From NCBI RefSeq assembly GCF_900167275.1, contig NZ_FUWX01000006.1, positions 1 to 64,000 on the forward strand: a DNA stretch of 64,000 nucleotides, read 5' to 3'. The translations under genes and the position numbers were made by a program. Numbering within the stretch: position 1 is the first letter of the stretch; every line of letters starts with the position of its first letter. This DNA is from Cetobacterium ceti (GTDB taxonomy: Bacteria > Fusobacteriota > Fusobacteriia > Fusobacteriales > Fusobacteriaceae). This document shows, in pieces, positions 26,445 through 34,626 of this stretch. The notes beneath the pieces are model-generated. The model was given only the letters and a program-made list of their open reading frames with translations. It made no database searches and was not told the DNA's origin.

Positions 26445-27251
26445 ATGCTAATAAGTGATTATCATGTGCACAGTGAATTTTCGGGGGATTCCATAGAGAA
26501 ATTAGAGAGTATTATTAAAAGAGCAAAGGAGCTTGGTTTACAAGAAATTGCAATAACAGATCACTATGATTATGATATGAAGGCAAATCATGAGGATTTT
26601 ATTGTGGACTTAAAAAATTATGTTCCTAAAATTTTAGAATTGAAAGATATGAATAAAAAAGAATTGGATATTAAATTAGGAATAGAGTTTGGAATGCAGG
26701 GTCATTTGGGAGATCATGCAAGAAAAATATTAAATGCATATCCATTTGATTATGTATTATCTTCGGTTCACTCAATAGAAACTATAGATATAAGTTTGCC
26801 TGAATATTTTAAGGGAAAAACTCCTTTAGAAGCTCATAGAAGATATTTTGAATCAGTTCTTGAAAATATAAATACTTATGATGATTTTTCTGTATGTAGT
26901 CATTTAGATTTTGTAACAAGATATGGTGGAAGTGACTATAGACATATGGATTATAAAAAAAATTGGGATTTAATTGAGGCTATTTTAAAAAAATTAATTT
27001 CTATGAATAGGGGAATAGAGATTAATACTTCAGGATTTAGATATGGTGAAAATAGATTTTATCCTTGTGAAGATATAGTTAAAGAATACTATAGATTAGG
27101 AGGAGAAATTTTAACTATAGGGTCTGATGCCCATAGAGCAGAACATATTGCTATGGATTTTTCAAAGGTTTATGATTTTTTAGAAAGTATTGGAGTTAAA
27201 TATATATCATCGTTTAATAAAAGAGAAGTTACTTTTAAAAAGTTAAAATAG
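26445..27251 (+). CDS. PHP-domain phosphatase, histidinol-phosphatase (HisJ) type
   Basis: A 268-residue PHP-domain metal-dependent hydrolase. The metal motifs are DYHVHSEFS (H7, H9), ITDHYD, the histidine in VLSSVHSIE, SHLDF, and SDAHRAEH near the C-terminus. The best family match is HisK/HisJ histidinol-phosphatase, but no histidine genes lie nearby, so another phosphoester may be the substrate. The MalY-type lyase gene follows 9 bases later, so they share an operon. AAGGAAGGG precedes the start. Confidence 0.85.
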   Translation: MLISDYHVHSEFSGDSIEKLESIIKRAKELGLQEIAITDHYDYDMKANHEDFIVDLKNYVPKILELKDMNKKELDIKLGIEFGMQGHLGDHARKILNAYPFDYVLSSVHSIETIDISLPEYFKGKTPLEAHRRYFESVLENINTYDDFSVCSHLDFVTRYGGSDYRHMDYKKNWDLIEAILKKLISMNRGIEINTSGFRYGENRFYPCEDIVKEYYRLGGEILTIGSDAHRAEHIAMDFSKVYDFLESIGVKYISSFNKREVTFKKLK

Positions 27252-27260
27252 GAGGATACA

Positions 27261-28454
27261 ATGAAAAATTATTTTGATGAGTATGTGGAAAGAAGGGGAA
27301 CAGATTCAAGAAAATGGAGTAAAGTAGGAATGGAAGAAATGGCGGAATATATAGATGATGAAAGTATTCCTCTTTGGGTTGCAGATATGGATTTTAAAGC
27401 TCCTAAAATTGTAATTGAAAAGTTAAAGGAAAGAGCTTTAGAGGGAGTGTTTGGATATAATATTCCAGATAATAGCTATTATGAGAGTATAAGATATTGG
27501 AATGAGAAGAGAAAGGGATTTTTTGTAGAATCTAATTGGGTTATTTCTACAACTGGGGTAGTTCCTGCTCTTAATTTTGCAATTAAAGCTTATACTGAAA
27601 AGGGAGATGGAGTTATAATTCAAAGTCCTGTTTATCCTCCTTTTAAAAATTCCATTGTAAATAATGGAAGAGAAGTTTTAGATAGTAGACTTATATTTGA
27701 TGGGGAAACTTATCATATGAATTTTGAAGATTTAGAAGAAAAAGCAAAGAATCCAAAAACTAAATTAATGATAATGTGTAGTCCTCATAATCCTGTGGGA
27801 AGAGTTTGGACAAAGGAAGAATTAGAAAAAGTTGCAGATATATGTGTTAAAAATAAAGTTATTTTAGTTGCAGATGAAATTCACAGTGATTTAATTTTAT
27901 TTAATAATAAATTTACAACTATTGGAAACATAAGTGAAGAAATTTTAAATTCCTCAATTATTTGTACATCTCCTAGTAAAACCTTTAATTTAGCTGGACT
28001 TCGTGTTGCTAATATAATAATTCCAAATGAAAAATTAAGAGAAAAATTTTTAAATGAAATTATAGAAATTGGAGAAAAACCTATTCCAAATTTATTTGGA
28101 GCTGTGGGAGTAGAAGCTGCTTATTCTCAAGAGGGAGAGGAATGGTTAGAGGAACTTATTAAATATTTAGAGGAGAATTTTAAAATATTTAAGGAGTTTA
28201 TAGAAAAAAATATTCCAGAAATAAAAATTTGTAAATTAGAAGGAACTTATTTGCCTTGGATAGACTTTAGGGGGTATAATTTAGTATTAAGAGATTTAAA
28301 AAATAAATTGGAAAAAGATGCAAAATTAGTAGTGGATAATGGAGAAATTTTTGGAAATATTGGAGCTGGTTTTGTAAGAATAAATATAGCTTGTCATAGA
28401 AGTATTTTAATGGAAACATTAAAAAGATTAGAAAAAACTTTTAAAAGAAAATAA
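27261..28454 (+). CDS. MalY/PatB-type PLP-dependent cystathionine beta-lyase / aminotransferase
   Basis: A 397-residue fold-type I PLP enzyme of the MalY/PatB group, which releases thiol or pyruvate from cysteine-like substrates. Typical marks are the N-terminal YFDEYVERRGTDSRKW, PLWVADMDF (38-46), CSPHNPVGR (173-181), ADEIHSDL (204-211) and the PLP lysine K240 in SPSKTFNLAGLR. It follows the PHP phosphatase and precedes an unknown gene and a symporter, all on the same strand with short gaps. The start has AGGAGG. The substrate is open. Confidence 0.9.
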   Translation: MKNYFDEYVERRGTDSRKWSKVGMEEMAEYIDDESIPLWVADMDFKAPKIVIEKLKERALEGVFGYNIPDNSYYESIRYWNEKRKGFFVESNWVISTTGVVPALNFAIKAYTEKGDGVIIQSPVYPPFKNSIVNNGREVLDSRLIFDGETYHMNFEDLEEKAKNPKTKLMIMCSPHNPVGRVWTKEELEKVADICVKNKVILVADEIHSDLILFNNKFTTIGNISEEILNSSIICTSPSKTFNLAGLRVANIIIPNEKLREKFLNEIIEIGEKPIPNLFGAVGVEAAYSQEGEEWLEELIKYLEENFKIFKEFIEKNIPEIKICKLEGTYLPWIDFRGYNLVLRDLKNKLEKDAKLVVDNGEIFGNIGAGFVRINIACHRSILMETLKRLEKTFKRK

Positions 28455-28466
28455 TAAGGAGAAAAA

Positions 28467-29072
28467 ATGGAAATAAATAGAGAATATTTTGATAAATTTG
28501 TTGAGGAATTTTATGAGGGAATTGAAAACTTTTTCAGAGATAAAATGAAAAAAGAAAAAAGTAAAAAAATATCTGTGGGAAAATTTCAAATAGATGGAAT
28601 AGATTATTTAGATGGAAGTAAAACTCCAATTTTAGAAACTATTAAGGAGAATAATGAAAAGGAAATAAAAATATATTTTAAAAATTCAGAAGTAGCTCCA
28701 TCGGCTTATTCTGTAGAGGAAATATTTCATCCTTTTTCTTTAGCTGCTTTAGGAGATAGTTTATTAGGAAGAAAAAAATATATAAAAATATTAGAGGACT
28801 TTTATATTAACTCAGAAAAAATGGTTTTAGATTTCTTTAAGGAGAAAAATATAAAGGAAATGGAAATTCTAGAAGATGAATATGTAATTTTAGCTGTTAC
28901 AAGTGAAAATGATACATTTGCTCTTGTGGAAGGACTTTGTAAAAAGATTATCATTAAGGAAGATAGGGTATTTTTCCTTGTTAAGGGCGATGAAGAGGAA
29001 GAAAAATTAGTTCATATTGTTGAGGGAAATGCACCAGATGTGGCACTAATTTTAAAGGATAAATTAGTATAA
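28467..29072 (+). CDS. protein of unknown function (201 aa)
   Basis: I do not recognise the family. It is a soluble, strongly acidic/lysine-rich protein without signal peptide or membrane segment. The centre holds SEVAPSAYSVEEIFHPFSLAALGDSLLG (residues 75-102), and the C-terminal half alternates beta and helix (EYVILAVTSENDTFALVEGL). It starts 12 bases after the MalY-type gene behind AAGGAG, and a dicarboxylate-type symporter follows 28 bases later, so it belongs to a four-gene operon of PHP phosphatase, lyase, this protein and transporter. Confidence 0.8.
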   Translation: MEINREYFDKFVEEFYEGIENFFRDKMKKEKSKKISVGKFQIDGIDYLDGSKTPILETIKENNEKEIKIYFKNSEVAPSAYSVEEIFHPFSLAALGDSLLGRKKYIKILEDFYINSEKMVLDFFKEKNIKEMEILEDEYVILAVTSENDTFALVEGLCKKIIIKEDRVFFLVKGDEEEEKLVHIVEGNAPDVALILKDKLV

Positions 29073-29100
29073 ATTAAATATTTCAAGGGGGTTTTTTAAA

Positions 29101-30285
29101 ATGGGAGCACCTAAAAAGGACAATCTAATTATTAAGTTAGTCTTGGGAGTTGTGATTGGTTTGATCGTGGGACTTTATTCCAGTGAGGGGTTAATTGGAA
29201 TAATTCAAACGGTAAAGTATATTTTAGGGCAGGTTATTAATTTTACAGTACCTTTAATTATTCTTGGATTTATAGCTCCAGCTATTACTAAAATGAAAAG
29301 TAATGCTAGTAAAATGTTAGGGGCAATGTTAGGATTAGCTTATTTTTCATCTGTGGGAGCAGCAATTTTTTCAATGATTGGAGGATATACTTTAATTCCA
29401 AAATTACATATTGATTCCAATGTGGATGGATTAAAGGAATTACCTCATATGTTATTTAAATTAAATATACCACCAGTATTTTCTGTAATGTCAGCTTTAG
29501 TTCTATCTCTTTTCTTGGGATTAGCTGTAGTTTGGACAAATTCAGAAAATTTAGAAAGAATATTGGATGAGTTAAATAATGTGATGTTAGCTATAGTTCA
29601 TAGAATAATAATTCCAATTTTACCAATTTTTATAGCTTCAACATTTGCAACACTTGCCTATGAAGGAGGAATTACAAAACAACTTCCTGTATTTTTAAAG
29701 GTAATTGTAATAGTTTTAATAGGTCATGTTATATGGCTAGGATTTTTATATTTTTTAGGAGGAATGGCAAGCAAACAAAATCCGTGGAATTTATTAAAAC
29801 ACTATGGACCAGCTTATTTAACAGCTGTGGGAACAATGTCTTCAGCTGCTACTTTACCAGTTGCTCTTTCTTGTGCTAAAAAATCCAAGGCATTACACGA
29901 AGATGTTGCAAATTTTGCTATTCCATTAGGGTCTACAGTTCATCTTTGTGGATCAGTATTAACAGAGGTTTTCTTTGTTATGACTGTATCTCAAATATTA
30001 TATGGACAGTTGCCAGAAATGGGAACAATGATACTATTTATTGTTTTACTTGGAATTTTTGCAATAGGTGCTCCTGGAGTTCCTGGAGGAACAGTTATGG
30101 CTTCATTAGGTCTTATAACTTCAGTTTTAGGATTTGATGAAAATGGAGTTGCGTTAATGCTTACAATATTTGCTTTACAAGATAGTTTTGGAACTGCTTG
30201 TAATGTAACAGGAGATGGGGCATTGGCACTTATTTTAAATGGAATATTTAAAAAAGATATTGAATGTAAAAAAAGCAGAGCCTAG
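29101..30285 (+). CDS. dicarboxylate/amino acid:cation symporter (DAACS family)
   Basis: A 394-residue inner-membrane sodium or proton symporter of the GltP/SstT/GltPh family. Signature regions are present: the first re-entrant loop with TMSSAATLPVAL (serine-rich motif), AIPLGSTVHLCGS, and the C-terminal GAPGVPGGTVMASLG followed by DSFGTACNVTGDGA, which form the substrate and Na+ site. Likely substrates are dicarboxylates or small amino acids. It ends the PHP-MalY operon, so an amino acid handled by the lyase is a possible cargo. AAGGGGG precedes the start. Confidence 0.92.
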   Translation: MGAPKKDNLIIKLVLGVVIGLIVGLYSSEGLIGIIQTVKYILGQVINFTVPLIILGFIAPAITKMKSNASKMLGAMLGLAYFSSVGAAIFSMIGGYTLIPKLHIDSNVDGLKELPHMLFKLNIPPVFSVMSALVLSLFLGLAVVWTNSENLERILDELNNVMLAIVHRIIIPILPIFIASTFATLAYEGGITKQLPVFLKVIVIVLIGHVIWLGFLYFLGGMASKQNPWNLLKHYGPAYLTAVGTMSSAATLPVALSCAKKSKALHEDVANFAIPLGSTVHLCGSVLTEVFFVMTVSQILYGQLPEMGTMILFIVLLGIFAIGAPGVPGGTVMASLGLITSVLGFDENGVALMLTIFALQDSFGTACNVTGDGALALILNGIFKKDIECKKSRA

Positions 30286-30298
30286 TGCCTGCTTTTTT
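30272..30298. terminator. terminator between convergent symporter and MATE genes
   Basis: AAAGCAG and CTGCTTT (with an inner GCC...TGC region) flank the symporter stop codon region and are followed by a T-run; the A-run on the other side allows use on the minus strand. Confidence 0.75.
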
Positions 30299-31636
30299 CT
30301 ATCTTTCATAAACAATTTTAGGATTAATATGAATATAATGAAACCATATTACAGAAACAACAAAAGCCATTACATCAGCAGCGGGAAGTCCTAACCAAAT
30401 TCCATCTACTCCTAAAAGAGGTGGTAAAACTTTTAAGGCAATAAAAACAAATACAACTCCTCTTAAAAGAGAGATAGTATTAGAAATTGCAGCTTTTTCC
30501 ATAGATTGTAAATAGGAAATATTTATAAAGTTAGCTCCCATGAAGACTACAGCACTAGTATATAAAAATAAACCGTGGGCTGTTAATGAAATAAGAGGAC
30601 CTTGTTCCTTTGTAAATAAGTGAACTATGGGAACAGCTAATATTTTAGTAAGTATTAATGCAATTATTCCAAGAATAAAGGAAACTTTTTGTGCATACCA
30701 AAAAGTTGCTCTTACACGGGTCATATTATTTATTCCATAATTGAAACTAACAATGGGTTGAATTCCTTGGGCAAGGCCTGTGAATAACATTCTTAAAACT
30801 ACAAAGGAATAGGAAATAATTCCATAGGCAGAAGCTCCTAAAATACCAATATGATCCATTAAAACAATATTTAAAAGAACGGTTATTACAACTACTCCAA
30901 ATTCTAAAACAAAGGATGAAAATCCTATGGAAAATATTTTTTTTACAATAAAAAAATCAAAATCTTTTAAACTGAATGAAAATTTAAAAGTTGAACCAAT
31001 AAAATGTTTGCAAAGATAAATGGCAGAAATAATTTGTCCAATAGCTGTTGCATAAGCTCCGCCTTTTATTCCTAGATTCATTTGAAAAATAAAAACATAA
31101 TCTAAGACTACATTTATAGCAGCTCCTAATAAAACAGAAATCATTGCATGACGGGGTGCATTATCATTTCTAACTACGGCATTTAATGAAATGGATATCA
31201 TTAAAAAAAATGTAGCCATGGTACAGGGGTACATATATCCTTTTACCATTGGTAAAAGTTTAGGAGTAGCTCCCATAAATTCCATAATAGGTTTTGTATA
31301 TAAAAATACAGCACTAGCAACAATTAAATAACAAATAAGATTCAATAAAATAATATAGGAAAAGCATTTATTTTTATATTTAATATCATCATTTCTAATT
31401 GAAATTAAAGTGGCTCCTCCCATTCCAAACATTAAACTAATTGCTGCAGCTAAATTTATAAGAGGATAACCAATATTGACAGCAGCAATTCCTTCACTAC
31501 CTACTCCTCTTGTTATAAAAACTCCATCCACAACAACATACATTGCATTTACCAAGGTAGCTAAACAGGAAGGAATAGCAAATTTATAAAATAGTTTATT
31601 AATAGGATCCTTGTCTAAATAGATGGCCTTAGGCAT
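30299..31636 (-). CDS. MATE-family efflux transporter
   Basis: A 445-residue multidrug/toxin extrusion (MATE, NorM/DinF-like) protein with about 12 membrane segments, moving organic compounds out by Na+ or H+ exchange. Typical segments are FYKFAIPSCLATLVNAMYVVVDGVFITRGVGSEGIAAVNIGYPL near the N-terminus and a second half repeating the pattern (GLAQGIQPIVSFNYG). The start is ATG at 31636 with AAGGAGGGG upstream; a longer frame starting at 31660 covers the ribosome site. It is a single gene. Confidence 0.9.
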   Translation of the reverse strand: MPKAIYLDKDPINKLFYKFAIPSCLATLVNAMYVVVDGVFITRGVGSEGIAAVNIGYPLINLAAAISLMFGMGGATLISIRNDDIKYKNKCFSYIILLNLICYLIVASAVFLYTKPIMEFMGATPKLLPMVKGYMYPCTMATFFLMISISLNAVVRNDNAPRHAMISVLLGAAINVVLDYVFIFQMNLGIKGGAYATAIGQIISAIYLCKHFIGSTFKFSFSLKDFDFFIVKKIFSIGFSSFVLEFGVVVITVLLNIVLMDHIGILGASAYGIISYSFVVLRMLFTGLAQGIQPIVSFNYGINNMTRVRATFWYAQKVSFILGIIALILTKILAVPIVHLFTKEQGPLISLTAHGLFLYTSAVVFMGANFINISYLQSMEKAAISNTISLLRGVVFVFIALKVLPPLLGVDGIWLGLPAADVMAFVVSVIWFHYIHINPKIVYER

Positions 31637-31728
31637 TATAACCCCTCCTTTAAAGTACAATATTTCATAAATTATAGAATACTCCTAAAGGTAGAAATTG
31701 TCATCTATAATATAAAAAATATATAAAA

Positions 31729-31758
31729 AACCCCAGAAATTTCTTTATTTCCAGGGTT
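31729..31758 (-). terminator. terminator after FMN-binding protein gene
   Basis: On the minus strand AACCCTGGAAAT and ATTTCTGGGGTT pair with a short loop, followed by a T-rich tail. Confidence 0.82.
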
Positions 31759-31777
31759 ATTTATATAATTAATAATT

Positions 31778-32080
31778 TTATTTGCTTAAAGCATCTTGGA
31801 CAGCTTCTTTAAATCCTTCTGAAGTATAAGTAGCTCCAGCGATATCTTCAACTTCAACAGATTGAGTTTCAATTATTTTTTTAGTTAATTCCTCAATAGC
31901 AGGTTCAGAAATTTTTGGAGTATCTTGATTTGCTAAAACTTTAATATCCTTTATTTTATCTCCATCCATTTCTACAGCAACTTTAATATCATCTTTATAC
32001 CCATATCCCACACCTTCTTTAGTTTGTGCAAAGGCTGAAACTCCTAAAATTAATGTAAGCATTATTAAAACTTTTTTCAT
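31778..32080 (-). CDS. exported FMN-binding domain protein
   Basis: A 100-residue protein with a signal peptide (MKKVLIMLTLILGVSAFA, cleavage before Q19) and a single FMN_bind domain. The domain ends in VEDIAGATYTSEGFKEAVQDAL, the GAT-x-[TS] region (82-87) where related proteins such as NqrC and RnfG hold FMN. It is a minimal extracytoplasmic flavin carrier, probably for electron transfer. It lies 26 bases downstream of an exported TSCPD-domain gene on the same strand, so the two are likely made together. Confidence 0.88.
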   Translation of the reverse strand: MKKVLIMLTLILGVSAFAQTKEGVGYGYKDDIKVAVEMDGDKIKDIKVLANQDTPKISEPAIEELTKKIIETQSVEVEDIAGATYTSEGFKEAVQDALSK

Positions 32081-32106
32081 TTTTCCTCCCTAAATATTGT
32101 AAAATT

Positions 32107-32559
32107 CTATGCAAATTTCCCATTGCAAATTCCACAACCACTACAAACATGCCCAAAATAAGCAACATCAATTCTTTTTTTAGCTTTTTGATTACTTCTA
32201 ATCTCTTTAATGTGACCTTCTCCTTGTTCATAAACATGATACTTTAACATTTCCACAAGATTGTCCATGCAAGAAGTATAGCCCTCAAGGGGAGCTCCTG
32301 CACAGTAATTATCATCTAATAACTCAATAACCCTAGAAACTTCCATACCAGGTAGTAATTTAGAAATTGCAAGTAGGTTTCCAGGACATCCTCTTACTGC
32401 TGAAAAAGAAACTATTTTTCCGTCTTTGACTTCTACAGACATTTCTTTACTACAAACTCCATAGGTAGGTTCAGTAAATTTTACATCTTTATTTACTATC
32501 TCCTGACCTTGGGCAGAAAGAGCAAGAATAGCCATGAAAAACAACAATTTTTTCTTCAT
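32107..32559 (-). CDS. exported TSCPD-domain protein with C-terminal Cys cluster
   Basis: A 150-residue protein. Residues 1-19 are a signal peptide (MKKKLLFFMAILALSAQGQ). Residues 30-110 match the TSCPD domain: PTYGVCSKEMSVEVKDGKIVSF, RGCPGN, SKLLPGMEVSRVIELL, and YTSCMDNL in place of the usual TSCPDQL. The C-terminus adds CSGCGIC (C139, C142, C145), a possible metal or Fe-S site. TSCPD domains are normally cytoplasmic, alone or at the end of ribonucleotide reductases, so an exported form is unusual. The start is ATG at 32559 with GGAGGG upstream; a frame starting at 32574 covers that site. Confidence 0.82.
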   Translation of the reverse strand: MKKKLLFFMAILALSAQGQEIVNKDVKFTEPTYGVCSKEMSVEVKDGKIVSFSAVRGCPGNLLAISKLLPGMEVSRVIELLDDNYCAGAPLEGYTSCMDNLVEMLKYHVYEQGEGHIKEIRSNQKAKKRIDVAYFGHVCSGCGICNGKFA

Positions 32560-32787
32560 ATGGTGTCCCTCCATTTGTTTTATTCAAAACATGTTAATAA
32601 ATTATATATTAAAAAATGAAAAAAAACAACATATTTTCGACATAAAGTCGATAAAGTGTTCTATTATAAGTTGGAATATATAAAAAATAAATATAGTTGA
32701 TATAAATTATTGAAGATTATTCATTGAAGTAAAATATAGAAGATGTTAAGATATATAGGTTATAATATTTTAAATTTGAGGTGACAT

Positions 32788-33396
32788 ATGTTTTATTACT
32801 TAAAAGTAGGCGGACCAATAATGATAGTTTTAGCTATTGTTTCGGTTATTGCTTTAGGAACAATATTAGAAAGAGTGACAGTTTTTATAAAAAATGGAAA
32901 AATAGTTAACAAAAAATATTTAAAAGAGTTAAAAGAATTTTTAAAAAATAAAAATTATGAAGATGCCATAAAATATTCTGAAAATGAAAAGGGTATTATG
33001 GGAAAAATTATTACAAAATTTTTAAAAAGATATTGTATAGTTGGTGATTTTAAAGATGGAGATGAACTTTTAAGAGAAATTCAATTGGAAGAGATGACAA
33101 CTTTAGAAAAAAATATTCGTATTTTAGGAATTATAGCTTATACATCTCCTATGTTAGGACTTTTAGGAACAGTAACAGGAATGATACAAGCTTTTAACAA
33201 TATGGCTTTAAAAGGTGCTGGAGATCCCAATGTTGTTGCAGGGGGTATTTCACAAGCTCTTTTAACAACAGCATATGGTCTTATAATAGCTATTCCAGCA
33301 GTTTTTGCATATAATATTTTTAATGGGAAAATAGAAAAAATAAATGATGAAGTTGAAAAGATAATAACTGGAATAGTAAATATAGTTAAGAGGTAA
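32788..33396 (+). CDS. exbB: ExbB/TolQ/MotA-type proton channel protein
   Basis: A 202-residue inner-membrane protein with three membrane segments, the proton-channel part of a TonB energising complex. The N-terminus is MFYYLKVGGPIMIVLAIVSVIALGTILERV and the family core is IRILGIIAYTSPMLGLLGTVTGMIQAFNNMA, followed by GGISQALLTTAYGLIIAIPAVFAYN. It is followed three bases later by exbD and then tonB, which overlaps exbD. GAGGTG precedes the start. Confidence 0.93.
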   Translation: MFYYLKVGGPIMIVLAIVSVIALGTILERVTVFIKNGKIVNKKYLKELKEFLKNKNYEDAIKYSENEKGIMGKIITKFLKRYCIVGDFKDGDELLREIQLEEMTTLEKNIRILGIIAYTSPMLGLLGTVTGMIQAFNNMALKGAGDPNVVAGGISQALLTTAYGLIIAIPAVFAYNIFNGKIEKINDEVEKIITGIVNIVKR

Positions 33397-33399
33397 GAT

Positions 33400-33789
33400 A
33401 TGAAAAAAAGAAGAAAAAAGAAATCACTAATCGCTCCAGATTTAACACCTTTAATAGATGTTGTATTTTTACTTCTTATATTTTTTATGGTTGTAACAAA
33501 TTTTAATAAATATTCAAATTTTAATTTAAAATTGCCAGAATCTGGAATAAAATCTGAAGAAGTTAAAAATAATTATGAATTAATAATTGATGGAAATGGA
33601 AAATATTTTTTAAAAGAAAATAAAAAAGAGATTCCTATAACCTTAGAAAATTTAGGAGAGAGATTACAAGGTGTAAAAAAAATCTCTATAAGTGCAGATA
33701 AAAATTTGAAATATGAAGTTATTGTAAAAGCAATTGGGAAAATAAAATCTTTAGGAATCAATGATGTGGGGTTGAATTTTTATGAATAA
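33400..33789 (+). CDS. exbD: ExbD/TolR-type biopolymer transport protein
   Basis: A 129-residue protein with a lysine/arginine-rich cytoplasmic start and one membrane segment carrying the protonatable aspartate (IAPDLTPLIDVVFLLLIFFMV). A periplasmic domain of about 80 residues follows. It works with ExbB to convert the proton gradient into TonB movement. It overlaps tonB by eight bases. Confidence 0.92.
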   Translation: MKKRRKKKSLIAPDLTPLIDVVFLLLIFFMVVTNFNKYSNFNLKLPESGIKSEEVKNNYELIIDGNGKYFLKENKKEIPITLENLGERLQGVKKISISADKNLKYEVIVKAIGKIKSLGINDVGLNFYE

Positions 33790-34471
33790 ATTTTATATTA
33801 TTTCTATTATTATTCATTTAATAGTTGGATATAATATTTTAAAACCTCAAAGAATTAATTTAGTTCCCAAAAGAGGAGGAACTGTTCAAGTAAATTTTTT
33901 TAAAAGTGGAACCAATACTCCAAGTGGAGAAAAAATTTCTTTAACAGAAAAAAATAACATAGAAGAAAAAGAAAAGAAAGAGGAAAAACAAGAACAAAAA
34001 AAAGAAGTAAAACCAAAATTAAAAAAGAAAAAAATAATAAAATCTAAAATTAAAAAAGAAAAAAATAATGTTCCAAATAAAATTATAAATAAAGATGTTA
34101 AAAATGTAAAAGAAAATAAAAAAGTTGGATTAGAGGGAGACGATAGATTTACTAAAGGTAAAGATGGAATTTATGTGGCTAGTTCATCTGAAGGAATAGA
34201 ATTTGAATTTTTAAATATTGTAAATCCAAATTATCCAATAATTGCTAAAAAATTAAGATATAGTGGAAAAGCTATAGTTCAAACAAAATTTTTAGTAGAT
34301 TTAAATGGAAATGTAAAGGATATTGAAGTTTTAGGAGGAATTAATAAGTTAGGTTTTAGAGAGGAGTGTATAAGAGCACTTTCTCAATGGAAATTTAAAC
34401 CTATAGTTTATAAAGGGGAACATATAAAGGTTTATTTTTATAAGGAGTTTAAATTTACAGTAAATAGTTAG
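33782..34471 (+). CDS. tonB: TonB-type energy transducer
   Basis: A 229-residue protein with an N-terminal membrane anchor (residues 3-20). A lysine/glutamate-rich spacer at about 60-125 takes the place of the usual proline-rich one. The C-terminal TonB domain is at 145-229 (NPNYPIIAKKLRYSGKAIVQTKFLVDLNGNVKDIEVLGG and ALSQWKFKPIVYKG). It spans the periplasm and powers outer-membrane receptors. No TonB-dependent receptor is in the window; the next two genes encode other outer-membrane proteins. It is closed by a terminator. Confidence 0.92.
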   Translation: MNKFYIISIIIHLIVGYNILKPQRINLVPKRGGTVQVNFFKSGTNTPSGEKISLTEKNNIEEKEKKEEKQEQKKEVKPKLKKKKIIKSKIKKEKNNVPNKIINKDVKNVKENKKVGLEGDDRFTKGKDGIYVASSSEGIEFEFLNIVNPNYPIIAKKLRYSGKAIVQTKFLVDLNGNVKDIEVLGGINKLGFREECIRALSQWKFKPIVYKGEHIKVYFYKEFKFTVNS

Positions 34472-34480
34472 AAATATAAA

Positions 34481-34511
34481 AACTACAGATTTATATCTGT
34501 GGTTTTTTTTT
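34481..34511 (+). terminator. terminator of exbB-exbD-tonB operon
   Basis: AACTACAGAT and ATCTGTGGTT pair around TTAT and are followed by a T-run. Confidence 0.9.
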
Positions 34512-34626
34512 GTGTAAAAAAATAGTAATTTTGCACTATAAAAAGTTTATATAGTGGGGATTTTATTAAAAGAGATAAAAAATAAGATATATTGATGAGA
34601 GTAAATAACTATACAAAGGAGGTTTT

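Noticed and set aside
32019-32237. Possible 72-residue gene on the minus strand
   Set aside because: It lies in another frame across the TSCPD gene and the start of the FMN-binding gene, with no ribosome site.
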